The notes: generated by a model from the letters alone, not told the origin. A stretch of 64,000 nucleotides of DNA from Toxoplasma gondii ME49 (GCF_000006565.2 NC_031474.1:3383662-3447661); one strand, 5' to 3'. Positions 46,433-60,064 are shown, numbered from the stretch's first letter. Numbers and translations are program-made.

Positions 46433-49030
46433 ATGACTGCTCCAGGAGTTGTTGAACCCCTCCTGGAAAGGTGTTCCTCGCCACATTCAAGCGGTCGGTG
46501 TCTGCCGTCTGGCTCTTTGTTGTGCCTGGGAATTGAGAGCAGCGCAAACAAGGTCGGCGTCGGAATTGTTTCATCAGATGGCGATATCTTATCAAACCCT
46601 CGGGAGACCTTTATCACTCCCCCCGGCACGGGCTTCCTGCCTCGAGAAACGGCAGCACATCATCAAGGGAAAATTGTGGGACTAGTCAGAAGAGCCCTCA
46701 CCGAGGCGCGTGTGGAGCCGAAGCAGCTGAGTTGCATCGCCTATACTTGCGGGCCAGGCATGGGTGGTCCACTGGCAGTCGGTGCCATCACAGCACGAAC
46801 CTTGTCACTGCTCTGGAATATTCCTCTAGTGGCTGTAAACCACTGCGTGGCACATATCGAGATGGGCCGACTGGTAACGGGTTGCGCGAACCCTGTCGTC
46901 CTGTATGTTAGCGGAGGGAACACACAGGTGAGTACTGCAAGGTGGGAGCCACCATTTAAGGAGTGATCTCGGGACTGACTTATTTGAACCTATAGAATGT
47001 TTGCGTGTCCTAGCCTAGAGAAAGGTATAGGCTACTGAGATAAAGGCCCAGCTCAGTCGTATCCATATTTTTTGCTGCCTAGGGGATTCCAGACACTAAG
47101 CATTGTTCCATAGAGGTTTGCGATGTCGCATTTTTGGCCATTTCCTTCAAGACGAAGCATTCTGTAAATCAATATATCGCCCGTAGCCTTGTCGAATTCC
47201 TCGTTCGTTGTGCATAGTATTGAGGACGTCGATAGAGGGCAAGGATCATTTTCAGCCTCAGTCCATCCAGACAGATTCCGCCTCGATTTCGAACGGATGT
47301 TGCTGCAGCTTCCGCTGAAATTTGGTTCAGAATGCGTTGTGTTTTCCTCTAGATTCGGCTGTACATTCTCAGGTGATCGGCTATGCAGACGGGCGCTACC
47401 GTATACTCGGAGAGACCTTAGACGTTGCAGTAGGCAACTGCATCGACCGTCTTGCGCGTCTTCTTCACCTGCCCAATGATCCTGCTCCGGGGTACCAGGT
47501 AGAGCAACTAGCTCGTAGGTTCCTTGAGACTAAGAGGAAAAGGTCCTCTTTCACAGATTCTTTGAAAACGCCTGGCGGCGGATCTCAGATAGAGGAACCT
47601 GCACAGGGACGAATAGAACGAACTCAAGAAGATCATACAGAAATGTTGCTGCCCCTTCCCTATACTGTAAAAGGCATGGATCTTTCCTTTAGTGGCATTC
47701 TTACTCGACTGGAAGACATCGCAGGAACGATGAGACGATACGAGAAATTCCGGAACGAAATGCGCCAGGATTGTGAACCAGAGGTAGATTGCATCTTATC
47801 GTCAAAGCATGCCAAACAAGAATCGCGGGGACCGGCGCTCGTCGGGACACATGAACCTAAACAGTCACATGAGCTCTCTCATTATGGTGAGCAGAAAAGT
47901 CAAGCAGGATGCTGTAGTGTGGAGGCTGATACAGGTGGACCTACGGGACGGCCACCGCCTTCAGCTGACGCGAATGCCGGAACCGCTGGAACCAGCGACG
48001 ACTGTTTCGAGGGACCAGCATCCTCATGCAAACAACGGGGGTCAGACGGGAAGGCAGCAGAGAAACAGCAACGTCGAAGAGGATGCAGTGGAAGGAAGGA
48101 GGAATCCGAGTTGAGAGCATACCCCCAGGGGCTTCAGGGGATCCAGGGGATGAAGAAACTGAGGGAAGGTAGCTGTGCAGCGAAAGGAAATAGTAAAAGA
48201 CAGTGTCAAAGTGTAGACATGTTCGAGGGTTTGCCTACATGCCTGTTGACGCCCGAAAGCCTCTGCTTCAGCGCACAGGAAATTATTTTTGCGATGTTGA
48301 CCGAAGTTACGGAGCGCGCTATGGCTCTCCACTACGCTGACCAAGTTTTGGTAAGGAAAGACGACGAAAATCGAAACTAAGTGAAGGATGCATGCAAGGG
48401 GATGTAGCAGGCCTCGAAGCAGGAGTTCGCTGCAGTGAGACTCATTGTTTTTGCTTCATAAAGGATGATGTGATAGTGTCTGGAGCAGTTTCAAGATTCC
48501 TAACACACTCTTTCACTGACGGGGCACAACCGTATGGATGGTACAAACCGCAGCTGCCCACAAATCTCAGTTGCTAACTTTTCTTTTATCGATCTTTTTG
48601 CCGTATCACCTAGGGTGAGGGGTATTTCTTCTCTTCCCAAGAGTGGCTGCCTGTCTCCCTGTTGGGCTTTCCGCCAAAGCGTCATTGCAAGCCACTCCAG
48701 TTCTCGCAGTTTTAAAGACGCACCAAACGCTTCCATCTTGATTGCCTTGTATCACTTCAGGTTGTCGGCGGCGTCGGCTGCAATTTGCGCCTGCAAGAAA
48801 TGCTAAAAGAGATGGCGATGAGACGCGGTGCTTCGATGGGCGGCATGGATGACCGTTACTGCATCGACAACGGAGCAATGGTCGCGTATCTTGGCTGCCT
48901 GATGGCCTCTAAGGGTCAGTTTGTCGATGTCAGCAAAGCGCACTACCGCCAGCGCTTCCGTACTGACGAAGTGCCCGTTTTGTGGCGGGAGAACGATAAC
49001 TCGCACGAGCTTGCCGAGATGCAAGGTTAA
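46433..49030 (+). CDS. OSGEP: tRNA N6-adenosine threonylcarbamoyltransferase Kae1/OSGEP (KEOPS)
   Basis: Catalytic subunit of KEOPS, which transfers threonylcarbamoyl to A37 of ANN-decoding tRNAs (t6A). Three exons join in phase 0: 46433-46927, 47373-48350 and 48761-49030 (580 aa; usual length about 335). Family motifs are [14 protein letters not shown] (33-46), [27 protein letters not shown], metal-binding [11 protein letters not shown] (His137, His141), [56 protein letters not shown] and CIDNGAM with the metal-ligand Asp at about 527. The extra length comes from two hydrophilic insertions in exon 2, one of about 35 residues before LPYTVKG and one of about 170 residues after [12 protein letters not shown]. 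There is no mitochondrial presequence, so this is the cytosolic/nuclear Kae1 rather than the organellar Qri7 type. Confidence 0.97.
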
Positions 49031-50937
49031 CGCGCAAGAGCGTAACAGACCCGATCACTTTTTCTGACCGGTGATGACATGATGGTGCTGAAATGCCAAA
49101 CTGGATCAAGCTCCGTCTGAGGAGGCTCTCTACTTCTCTCCGTTAGCTTCGCGTCTATAAATGTGCGCAGTTACACGGGTATTCATGACACTACATCGCA
49201 ATGTTTTATTGGTTGCGAGTAACTAGTATGACGAGTACGACTTTGCTTGCTAGGGTCCCAACTCGGTTTTCGTGGAGCATGAACACGATTTTTAAAAATG
49301 AAGGTTATTGTCGCTTCAAGGACGACCGGACACCGCTGGTGCCGGAACCTGAAGCAACAATAAGGCGCCTGGCCTGCGATGGGCAAGAAGCGAACGATTG
49401 AATGATTCTGGGTTTTCAGTAATGAACGCGACAGCTAACAAGGGCGTGTGGCCTTCCGTGTTTGACCCCCAAAATGTAACTATAGAGAAAACAGATGACT
49501 CCAAAACTGCACTTCAGACATACATTTCATGCCCTGAGGCAGTACATCCGACAAACTGGATGATTTAGTTGGGACATTGAGTTCTTTCGCGGCTCTTATA
49601 GGGGTTATAGAAGTTCGTCTGAAGTTTTTTCCATTTCTAGGCTGTGCTTTTGTTGCCGCAAGCATCGAATGCATTGAGGTGGCTGATGCAACATTAAACA
49701 AAGGGCTCTCTTTGCTCTGTACTCGGGTCCCATTCAAGGGAAGACGAGGAACTTGAAGGATTGGTCCGACTAGCCGGATCTCTTTGGGTGGGATAGCAAA
49801 GATGGTATCTTCGAAAAACAACAGCGAAATGGCTTCTTGTATAGTGTGTATACTCGCAAATTCTTCAAAAAAGCATCTTCTGACTCACCGAAAGTCTTTT
49901 TCCGTGATGCGGTACAATGCCTCCTCCTGCGGCGACCCCCTTCCGCTGTTGTCTCATTTGTTTCTTAGTTGGAAATACATGAGCATTCACTTTGTATGAA
50001 CTAGAATGCAAAAGTCCGAGAAAAACAATATCCGGCCACCGGTAGTTATACCCGTTTTTCGGCGGTCCTTTGGTATATCTACAAGCGACTTGAAGCATAA
50101 CACAGAACTGAAGTCACACCACCACTGTAAAGTGGCTTACAGCCTGTAGTCAGTGGCGCGATATGTAATGACTGTGCAAGTGTTGTGCCATAAACAGTGC
50201 TGTATTTTTTAAGCTTTGAAGAAACGTAAGTTTCCATTGTCCTGACGAGGCGAGCGCACAACGGACCGCCAGTCCCGGTGCCACCCTGCAACGCATGCAT
50301 AAAAGGAATTGAGTGCATCGACGATGATTACAGCGATACGGGGACTTCCTGTGGTGTGACACGGTCGTCCCCGTTTTAGTAGCGTAACAAATAAGCTTAA
50401 TGCAGTGACGGGTACCAAAGCAGCAGTGAAAAGAGCTCGAAATATGCCGGCAACGTCTCACACAAGGCGGACATTGACAGCCTGATTCGCCAGCGCGTGA
50501 TGTCTGTCGACTGCTACAGTCGCAGAAGTCAATGAGCAAGCTTTCATTGCTCCACCATTGTGCAACTGCTGAATAAAAATAGTTGTCTACGCGTTTTGAG
50601 TTTTTGTACAAATGATAACTTTTGGAGTGTGTGCTGTTCAGCGGACTGCGCAGATACTGAAACATTTGCGTGAGTGTGCTTCTCCCAAAGAGACCACGAA
50701 GCAGGGTCGTTGTCAATAGAAAAACGGCAGCTCACCGGTTTGCTGTTTCTTTCGTTCGCTGGCTAAGCGTTTACGAGAACAAGCTTTCATGTCTGCACTT
50801 CTGGACCGCACCAAGTTTCTTTCCCTGTGTTGCTTGTGAATACATGTCCAGCTGGTTTGGCCGCGGCCCCTTTCCCTCTGGCCAGCATTTGTGTGGACCA
50901 ACAAGCGTGTTTTTCCTCATCCCGCTCTGTCTACGTG
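49031..50937. other. Intergenic stretch between Kae1 and ITPase
   Basis: No supported gene. Short frames without recognisable domains occur on both strands (longest 188 codons, minus, 50150-50716). A frame upstream and in line with the ITPase ATG (from 50827) lacks an ATG; it is likely leader sequence. Confidence 0.4.
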
Positions 50938-53900
50938 ATGGCGGAAAACGGAGGAGTGGGTCTCGCTGGTACAGCGCCTGATGACTCGCGACCCCTCATT
51001 TTTTTCTGCACTGGCAATGCCAACAAGCTGGCGGAGGTCCAGCAAATCTTAGCGGATCAAGATGTTCGTCTTGTTGCGGCAAATGTTGACTGTACGTACA
51101 TGGAAAGACACACATATTGCTAATTTCAATTACTGTGGGTCATCTGTTGCCAAACACCGAATGCGAGGCTTCACGCATGCACCAGGTTCCCATGTTCCTC
51201 TGTAGCAGATTCATACTGAAATGCATGCTCACTCCACCACTTAACGGTGCCTACCGTGTGCGGTCTCTCGCGCCACAAATTGCAGCTTCGCGGGGAACTG
51301 TATTCCTGCTCCCGAATACTGGCAATCTGCCATGCGCCGATGACAGCGTTTCGTCCTTCTGCCATCGGCGGCAATTCTGCAGCTTCGTCGCTCCGTGAAT
51401 CCGTCTACAACGCGTGTGCACCTGGTCGGCTGTATCTGTATCATTCAGCGTATTCGTATACGACCATAGAAGCCGATTATGTTTTATCTGCCTAATGCGT
51501 GTTTCGCTGCTTGGCGAATGTTGCTGTTTCATACTTGTGGGTTGCTCACCCGCCTGTTGCTGCCCGTTTCTTCAGTGCCCGAGCTTCAAGGCGCATCGCC
51601 TGCGGAGATCGCAGAGGCCAAATGTCGATCGGCTGTGCGCCAGTTGCACCTTTCCGAGGCTGAACTTTCGCGGAACGCACTCGTGATGGTTGAAGACACT
51701 TGTCTGTGCTTCAACGCCCTCAAGGGTTTACCAGGGCCATACGTGTAGGACCTCCACGAAAACTAACGATAGCGCCATGCCATAGCAGCGTGAACACAGG
51801 AGATTATACTTGAGCGAACCTTAGGGTCATGTGACAGGACAGACCTGTCTCAAGACGAGTCACATATGGCGTCGTCCAGAAAGCTCTTTCCGTTCGTTCC
51901 TGTGCTCTCTCTTATTTCCGCCAGGAAATGGTTTCTGCAGAAACTTGGACCAGATGGCCTTCCTAACCTCCTAGCGGCGTATGAGGTGAGACTGCTGCAA
52001 CACCGCCGTGAAGTTTTATGCTGTCGTACTTAAGGTTCAATACACGGCCAAGAGACATTTCTGAAGTTACGAGTGTATACCACATGCACTGCTGTCGCTT
52101 CAGTGCATTCTGTCTCGTGTTGACATTTTCGTATCGGGCTCGTGTTAGTTGCGACGACGATTGCATTCCAAAGAGAGACAAAGTGTGACCCTCATTGGAG
52201 CTGAGTGCCTGCTCATATTTATAGAATATACTTAAACTTCCCACTGCGAGGTAGTTTACCTCGGTTTTGCCGGTATCGGCCATTCAGGCGATTTTCCATC
52301 ATTGAGACGATACTAAGGTAATCACAGCTGCAGGCAGAGGACGGAATGCTGTCTCTATGCCCCCTTTCCGAGCTTTGGGATCCTGTGGCGCTGGCTGTGA
52401 GCGTCAAACAGAGTGGAGCCGACGATGACACACTAGGTGAAGCTCCATATTTCTGTCAAAGTGTTATGCAGCCAGTAGCTGTCACCGGTGGCAGCAGTCA
52501 GAAAAAGGGAAGCCATGACGTTCCTCCCTGGAAGTGTAAGAGCATGAGTTGCGATCCCAAAGGTGGTGGTGGGCAGATATTTTTCAAAGGAACTTGGTAC
52601 ACTTCGTTCCTGCGTGGCACCATTGAATGCTGTGTCTTTTGTTGTGGGTGTTTCTGCTTTTTCAGGATAAGAGCGGCTATGCGTTGTGCACACTGTGTGT
52701 CGCAGAGATTGGCCGAGTTACAGAGGAAGGCGGCGAACCAACTTTCCACACGCTTGAAGGCCGCACAGACGTGAGTCCTGTCGTCGGTTGAAGGAAGCAG
52801 AAAATTATCAGTCTCCCCTGTGTTTCTCTGCTTAGTGGTTTTGCATCCGAGATCAGACTTTTAACTGGAAGGCAGAGACAGAGGTGCCGCTGTGTGAGGA
52901 CGGCAATTAGAAACGAGTGGCTGAAGTGGCGTCCTGATTTTTCCCCGTAGCTATATACGATGCATACGAGCGTGCAAGACGGAACTATAGATGCGTGCGT
53001 AGTTGTGCAGTGGTGGACATGTGTGTAAGTTCGTACATTTTTTGATTTCATCGTCTTTGGCTCTTCTCTTTCTCTTCACTGGTGTCTTCGGTTGGATCCC
53101 AGGCTTGACGACTCGCCGTACGTTATGGTTTGCGGGACACAAACACCTCTGGCAGGGTGAATTTTCCGATTTGCCAATACAGTTTCGGAAGCATGGACGA
53201 AACGTCTTTCTGGACCGAGGCTTCTATGGGTCCAATTTGAAAGGGGTTGGTTTCTGTGGTGACAGGCAGCTTACGCTTCTTGACATGATGTTAAGTGACA
53301 CTGTAATGTATATGCATTTACATTCGTGCGCTGCAAGAAATGTGTCTCGTGTTGATTTGTGGAGCAGGGCATTATTGTGCCGGAACCACGAGGACCGCGC
53401 ACTTTCGGCTGGTAAGCCGGAGGAAAGAAATCGCCATGCAAGGGAAGGGGTGTCCTATTACAAGCTGTTCGAGATTGGAGAGACAGTAGTGGTCCAGTCC
53501 GCAGAACACGTAGCAAAAATTGTCGCTTATCACGGCACAGCTTCTTAAATTGTAATAGTCGCAGCGCTAGAGGAGAAACAGCGGACGTTCACGCGTTTCT
53601 GCGCTAGAGTCGTTCGTGGCCATGCTGCATACCTGATAAATGTGGGCACGTTTTGATAGCGTAGCAGGGGAGGGGAATTCTTCCGGGTGCACATGCCACA
53701 AAATCAACTGATTCCTGGGCACCATATCGCCGGCTGAAATCATATCTCTACTCGTACAATCATGCTGATGAAGCACTTAAAGGAGAAGCCGCCACATCTA
53801 ATGGCTGCTGTTCGACCGGCATGATCTGCAGGGATCCAATCTTTCAGCCTCATGGTTTCAAGTTGACCTACGCAGAAATGGATAAGGCTGTGAAGAATTC

Positions 53901-54205
53901 TATATCACATCGATACAAGGCAATGGAGGCACTTAAGGTAAGGCCACCGTTTTGACGATTTTCTCGGGGGAGGCTTGGTCTTACGGTGAGCATTGCTCAT
54001 CGTCTGTTGCGGTGGAAGAGACGTGCGAAGTCCTGCGGGGGCTTTTTGCAAATATCGTAATCGTTCTTTGAGTAACGTGCAGGCCGACCTATTAAGCGTA
54101 TGTGACGGTGTAGTAATGCGGAATGCAGGTATGGATATTGCACTGGTAATGCGTCGTTTATCCATTTGTTTCCAGAACTTTTTGTCGCGTACGATGCGGC
54201 GCTGA
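50938..54205 (+). CDS. ITPA: Inosine triphosphate pyrophosphatase (ITPase, HAM1 family)
   Basis: Hydrolyses ITP, dITP and XTP to monophosphates and pyrophosphate, clearing deaminated purines from the nucleotide pool. Seven exons join in phase: 50938-51091, 51576-51744, 51925-51985, 52666-52770, 53368-53411, 53832-53937 and 54176-54205 (222 aa; human 194). Motifs are [18 protein letters not shown] (the N-terminal T/SGNxxK nucleotide loop), [105 protein letters not shown] and YKAMEAL. All catalytic blocks are present. The last exon adds only NFLSRTMRR after the usual end. A 29-residue head precedes the conserved core. The start is the only ATG in frame near the core. Confidence 0.95.
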
Positions 54206-55789
54206 CAGACTCCGCGGCGCACATCATCGGCCACTTCCTCCCCCCAACCCCGTAAAATTCGGGATACCGAGTGCTCGGAATGACAATTTGCCTACGCACG
54301 AATTCCACAGGCGCCCGCATGCACGTTACTAGAAGGGACATACTCTTGACAGACAACGGAATCGAACCGCTGCGTCCCTATGGTCCAAGTGACGCAATTT
54401 TGTGAGAAGGCCAGCTTGTATCTTGATTGCTTCCACCGACGGTAAAGGTGCCAATGGACAGAGGAGCAGCCGCATTTTTCGTAGAACCTCCCTCTCCGTT
54501 TCCACGTTGTCACTGTGTCATGTTCACCGAGCGGAGCTGGGTCGTGGGCGCTTTTGAGAACAAAGTGTCAATCTCCATGATTTCTGCGGAGTTCCACCAC
54601 TTTTTGTTCAGGTGCTGACACATACTGGTGCTTTTTGTGTGGTTCCGGTCCCACTGCATGAGCCTGAGGAACCTCGACATAGCGCGTCCCGCGTGATCAT
54701 GCATGCTTTCGTCCACGTGGTGGCTTGGGCATTAACTTATACCGGGAGCATGTTTTAGCCGGGTCATTGAACATGACAAGTTTACTTCTTCGCAGCACCA
54801 CACATCATGACAGAGCTGCAGTTTGTGCTTTTCCGCAAAGGAACGTCAAAATATCTTGCTGTATGCACACGATTTACCTGCGATGTAATTGGTGGGAGGA
54901 ATTTCTTCCGCAAACTCTTGTATTCCCTTAATCGCGTTTGTAGCAACTGTTCAATGGGAGAGAGCTGCGGGTTGCCGAGCTTCTTGATACACGTATATCC
55001 TTTCTGCTCTTCACGTATGCGACACTAAATTCAGACGTCTAGCAAACGCATGACGAGTGCATAACAATCCCACTGCACCATTAGCAGTGAGCGTCTTCCG
55101 TCAAGAGCCACACGAGAGAAATGCCAAAGCAAAACCGTATCACGAGATTCCAAGTAGACAAGGTTGAAAACCGCAGATTTCTCAACAACATGGGCATGCT
55201 AGAAGGACACATTTGAACACAACGAACGAAGCGTTTCAAACAACGAGCAGCAACCAGCAAGCCAGCCACGGCAGTTTCTGAATCATTGACCCCTGATGCG
55301 AAGAGTGACTGTTCACCGGAAGCATGCATCGCCTTGCCATTGGTGTTGGCGTCTACATTCTTCACGCATTGATATCCCCTGGAGCGGCTTCTAGCCCGCA
55401 GAGCCCCTACTGCTTTGGAAAACTAACACCAAGAACGGGTCTGAAAAGCTGCATCCCTCCTCCCCCCTTATAGTACCAGAAGCACAGCACCTGTACTCTC
55501 CCAATTGACGTCCGGAAATTGCTGAATTCAAACTCAATATATCGAAACGACACGTTTTGTTGTTTATCACTCAGGGCGTCGATAAAAAGGGCGGGCGACA
55601 TTCTTCTCGATGCATACAACATTGCCTTTCTGCGTCTGCTCCTTCCTTGTCATAGTCTATGCTTGAGAAAAAGGGTCTCTGGCGCCCCCTGCTAGCTTAA
55701 GATTCTACCTTGCCACACCAACCATACATTGCCGCCACTTCTCTCCTTACAGACATCCATTTTCGGCTCTCGGATAAACATTCTGCACG
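54206..55789. other. Intergenic stretch between convergent genes
   Basis: The ITPase gene (+) and the membrane-protein gene (-) converge here. No convincing gene is seen. Minus-strand frames at 55081-55365 and 55407-55622 could be further 3' exons of the membrane-protein gene if the GTAAGT overlapping its stop codon is used as a donor, but I could not show this. Confidence 0.4.
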
Positions 55790-57247
55790 CTACTTACTCC
55801 AGGGGGTGAGTGGCCGGATGACTTTCAAAAGCACGTTATCTCCTGGGTGCTGAGGCTGGTAAAACATTGCCTCGAAATTGCTTGACTCTTTGACGTAGTA
55901 GAAGAGAATGCCGAGTGTCAATAGGGCTACACACCAGCCGACGACGTACATCAGGACGTACCGATACAAGTCACTACTTTCATCGGAGGATACGAGAAAG
56001 TCATCCGCTAAAGCATTTTCTCCCTCTTGTCCCAAGCAGGGTGACAGAGCGTTCGTTGTCCAGTCGACTGCTTGACCATTGCCGAAGCTGCTGAACCTTT
56101 GTTTGAACGCACGACAGACCTCTATAGTCTTGAAAGAGCAACCCCGTCCGTCGACTGTTTTCGGAGTAAACATGAAGAAGTGGCTTGCCTGTAGGTAGTC
56201 ACCGTCGTTGCAGGAAGCCACCTTGTTCTCCATATTTGCTGCCTCTTCTGGAAAAACAGGACGAAACGGACAGACACCACAAGAGATATGTCACGAAAAA
56301 TTACACAATGACCGAACAGTGATTACTGTCATGTCTGACTTCCGTCTATTTGCCTCTGGGTGGCATTTACCTTGCCCGACTCTAGACAGGCACAACGGCC
56401 GTTACTTCGTGGACGCCAGTGGTCCACACCATCCAAAGCATGCTCCAACTGTAATTCAAGAAAGTAGATATTCGGTTCCAGGAAGTTCGGGTACAACTGC
56501 TCGGGATTGCAATCAGCAACAGTATGACACGCATGCGGCTTTCTTGGCCTGTGTATCCTTGTCTTTCTAGACATGAATTCCTTTAGGGAGGCACACATGC
56601 CGGCACGAATGCATTTGGGTCAGCCGGTCACACAGCTGCTGTTGCGGTTTCTTACGTGTTGAGAGGCACGGTACGTCGGCGCGATACCAGAGACGACAGT
56701 TCACGACGGCGACAATGCCTTTTTCAGACCATCTGCGCGAACACCAGCTTTTCGGATCAGCGAAGATCCATGTGATGTTTACTATATTGATTACAAACCA
56801 ACCAACACCACAGACAGCGACCAGCCAGGGGACCCATTTAACTAGGCAACCAAGGCGGTCAGCCCACTTTCCGATACTCATGAAATCACTAAGAGAGTAG
56901 TTGCTGAACATATTGGTCAATCGAGCCATCATAAGAGCGCAAAGACCCATAATTCCCGTCACTCCCATCATCGCTACGAAGTTTGTATTAATAAGGCTGA
57001 TGGCTTGACGACCACAGCGGTAGTTAATGAAGAAGCTCCTGCTGGAAATTAAGGAGAGGAGAATGAAGGTTAGCATGTTGCCGACGAGAACCAAAACTGT
57101 GATGAGGTTGTACAAAAATGTTGAGCGCCATACGTAGCGACGCCGAACCCACGAGAAGCTCGTTCGTCGCAAGCAAACACATAGACAACACCATGCTGAT
57201 TCGCAAGGGGTGTTGTCGGTATACGAGGGGCGGCGGTCGGGCGGCAT
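55790..57247 (-). CDS. Unrecognised protein with four membrane segments
   Basis: Two coding exons on the minus strand, 57247-56656 and 56247-55790, join in phase (donor CAACAC/GTAAG, acceptor TTTTTCCAG) to give 349 aa. Predicted membrane segments: about 44-67, 89-110, 137-162 and 294-316. The loop between the third and fourth is about 130 residues with seven Cys (169, 184, 194, 210, 234, 242, 268). The N-terminus has a cysteine cluster CCLCVCLRR that could be palmitoylated. Spacing of the segments is tetraspanin-like, but the CCG motif is absent, so I do not assign it there. The longer frame upstream starts with TTG, so ATG at 57247 was chosen; a GTGAGT near 57270 leaves room for an upstream exon. 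The stop codon overlaps a perfect GTAAGT donor, so the C-terminus may differ. Confidence 0.65.
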
Positions 57248-60064
57248 GGGCGACAACCAAGAGAGAGCGTACTCACGAAGCACAGGAAACAAAGTTGCGG
57301 CGATGGTCGATAGAAAGGAATGTATATGAAAGCACCGAGAGAACCCCTAGTGGGGGAAAGGACGCGACGCACTCCTGGACGAACGCCGCAGAAGTGGTGA
57401 TTTCAGCAAGAGAGTGTCGAACAGGCGAGGAAAGAACCAGACTTTCGGCAATACAGAAGATGCAATGTCTCAGGGGGTATGAAACACTGTAAAAAGGAAT
57501 GCGAACATTCACGAAATGGAGGATTGTCTCGATTCGGCCATTGGAGTACGAAACTACTGAAGGAATTGCCTTGGGGGTGTCTTCTGCTTTCCTGTAACCG
57601 ACCCGGAGACCTAGAGGAGACACGGCCACGGCCTTACACTTGCTCCACAGCATCTGACGCATCAAACGTGGAAAATGAACACATTATGCGTACCCTCCAG
57701 ATTTTACGAAAGGTTCAATGCTGCACTAACAACGACACAGTTGGGTGTCCAGGAAAGCCTGTGGGTCAGCTGCGACAATGCCCAGCCGACATGGCTGTGG
57801 CGGGGGGGAGCGGCGTTGGAAAGATGACCGCAGTATATCTTAGTCTAAGAACCCGTATCCTGTGAGATATCACTGAGACTGAATATCAACAGTTTCTACC
57901 TCAATATAGAAAGACTCATACGTAACCGCACTGCTGCTCCAACAGCTGCCTGCCGGCAGCTTGAAGTCCCACCTCGTGACCTGGGCCAGTGCCTTGACAG
58001 GACGTGCTTCAAAATCCACGGAAACCCCTCAACACAGAGCAGGTGGGAAACGATTCGGGAATATACAGCTATATGTTTTTACTAAAGGCTGTTCCACTGA
58101 CGGAACTCTAGCGGAGACTCAACTAGTCACAGCTCACCCCCCCGATGACGGCTGCCGTCTTGCATGCGGGTTGCTAGGGCGGCCGATGCTCTGCAGCACG
58201 ACACTGCACACACGCAACTATAGCGGACGCGTAACGTTGCCCGTCAGATTTTCTACTGGCAGCACCCTGTTGTCTCATAGCCAACGAGGAATCTCCGTCT
58301 GATGATGAAGACATTACCTTCCATCCGTGTCACTAGATACCGGTCGTGCCCGGTACAGAGGACATGGGTGCGAACTTTAACGTGTCCCCAAATGACACTC
58401 AACCCCTAGAACTTGTCAGCTGCTCCATGGCTGGCTGAGAGCACTGATGAGTGCTCAGGTGCGAAGCTCGTCAATGAGACCACCATGTGATGAGTTCACA
58501 CTTGTGTAAAGCCACGGGGTGCATAGGCCATACTGCAAGGTATTTCAGGAGGATCTCCTGCCACTTCTAAAAGAACACATTAGACACACCCGACACATCG
58601 TTGGATTTCCCTACCAGCTCCCGCATTACCGACTGCCTACACTGGTAGGATACCAATTAGTTGCCACGTTTCGATCGTCTAATCGAAACGTGTGGCCCGT
58701 GACAACCTTATGACTACAACGTCATACAGCGATTATGATGATATCCGTATAATTCCTTGCCAGTCTTCGTGCCCTGCTGAACACACGTAAAGTTAGTTAC
58801 CATAGCGCCGTGGATTCAGGTAAAGTATGTGGCTTATATATGTTGAGGTCTAACGAATGAGATCGGCCAGAGCGCACTCACTCTTAGAGCGAAATATACG
58901 CATATCTGCGAAACTTTGGAGCATGCATTTTCATTACACAGGCTCCGCCCCATAAGTCCAAAACATATTCGGTCCTGCGGCGGTCCCGTAGAAGCCGATC
59001 CGAGTGCGAACAAGCGATAGAAACGGGCAGCCACGCCGCGCGAACGATGGTTCTTTACTCTCAGTGAACAGAATCAAGACAGCCGAATACAGAAATGAAA
59101 GGAATAGACAAGCAGACGTACGTTTATAGTACTTTGTCCACGCTGCTCCTGTCCATCATCGGGCGACCACCGCCGCGAGTTGAATAACCTAGTGTCCGAT
59201 AACGAGTGACCCGTGATGGGAGGCACGGTTGAACACTATCTGTTGATGGCTATGTAACCACCACAGAAGCCAAGGAAAACATTAGCTCATTAGCCGGAAG
59301 ACGGAAGCTGACAACGCCCACCGATCGATTGATAATTTGCTCTCAACACTGACCTGCAGGAGAGCGAGGGTTCTTGAGTTTCTTTGCTGATAGAGAATGA
59401 CCGAGAGGCAGTATACGCTGCAGCAACGTACGATGGTGGGCCAAGCGACTGAAGGTGTCGCCATAAAATCCACTTTGACAGCGCTGTGATTTCATTGATT
59501 CTACTTCCAGAAAAACCCTGAAAAAAGCCGTTGGTCGCTTCTTCGCGTCTGTCTCTGCTCTCACGAAAAACATGACCCAACGAACAGCAACTTTGCCCTG
59601 AGCTGCCTTGTCCAAAATAGCAACAGGAATACAGTTCCGAGCAGCATTTGTGAAGGGGCTGGCTACCCTGTCAGCCAAACAGGCTAATTCATGTTCCACA
59701 ACAAAGATAGTGGCTTTCATTCTGCTATGGGATCGCATCCAGTGCTGCTCACACGAAGAAAACAACATCAGCAAGCCCCAGCATTGTTGACGGAGAGTGG
59801 GTGCTCCACGTGACCCCCTCTCCGGGTCTCGATCTCAGAATGCTGACTACGCGTATTGTGCTGTGCTCAAGAAAGCACACAAACGTGCGAACGGGTTTTC
59901 TTTGGAGATGACGTGACTATGGCTGTATGTACAGCGGGCGTTCGTACTCAGACCACCGGCTCGAGTGCGCGGGCAGAAGAGACACACCTCTAAGAGGGAA
60001 GCTTTGTACATCCTTATAAGGAATTTCGATACATATATCTTTGAAGAGCAGAAACATTGACAAC
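57248..60064. other. Intergenic stretch between divergent genes
   Basis: This is the shared upstream region of the minus-strand membrane protein and the plus-strand kelch-EGF gene. Frames of up to 143 codons (minus, 59343-59774) have no recognisable domain or splice partners. No RNA gene was seen. Confidence 0.4.

Noticed and set aside
57248..57292. Longer N-terminus (to 57292) for the four-pass membrane protein
   Set aside because: It would begin with TTG. The first ATG in frame is at 57247, although an upstream exon is possible.
57800..57830. GGSGVGKMT, resembling a P-loop
   Set aside because: It sits in a 128-codon frame with no other nucleotide-binding motif and no splice partners; it looks like a chance match.
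59343..59774. 143-codon minus-strand frame
   Set aside because: It has no recognisable domain, no convincing splice sites and overlaps other open frames in an intergenic region.
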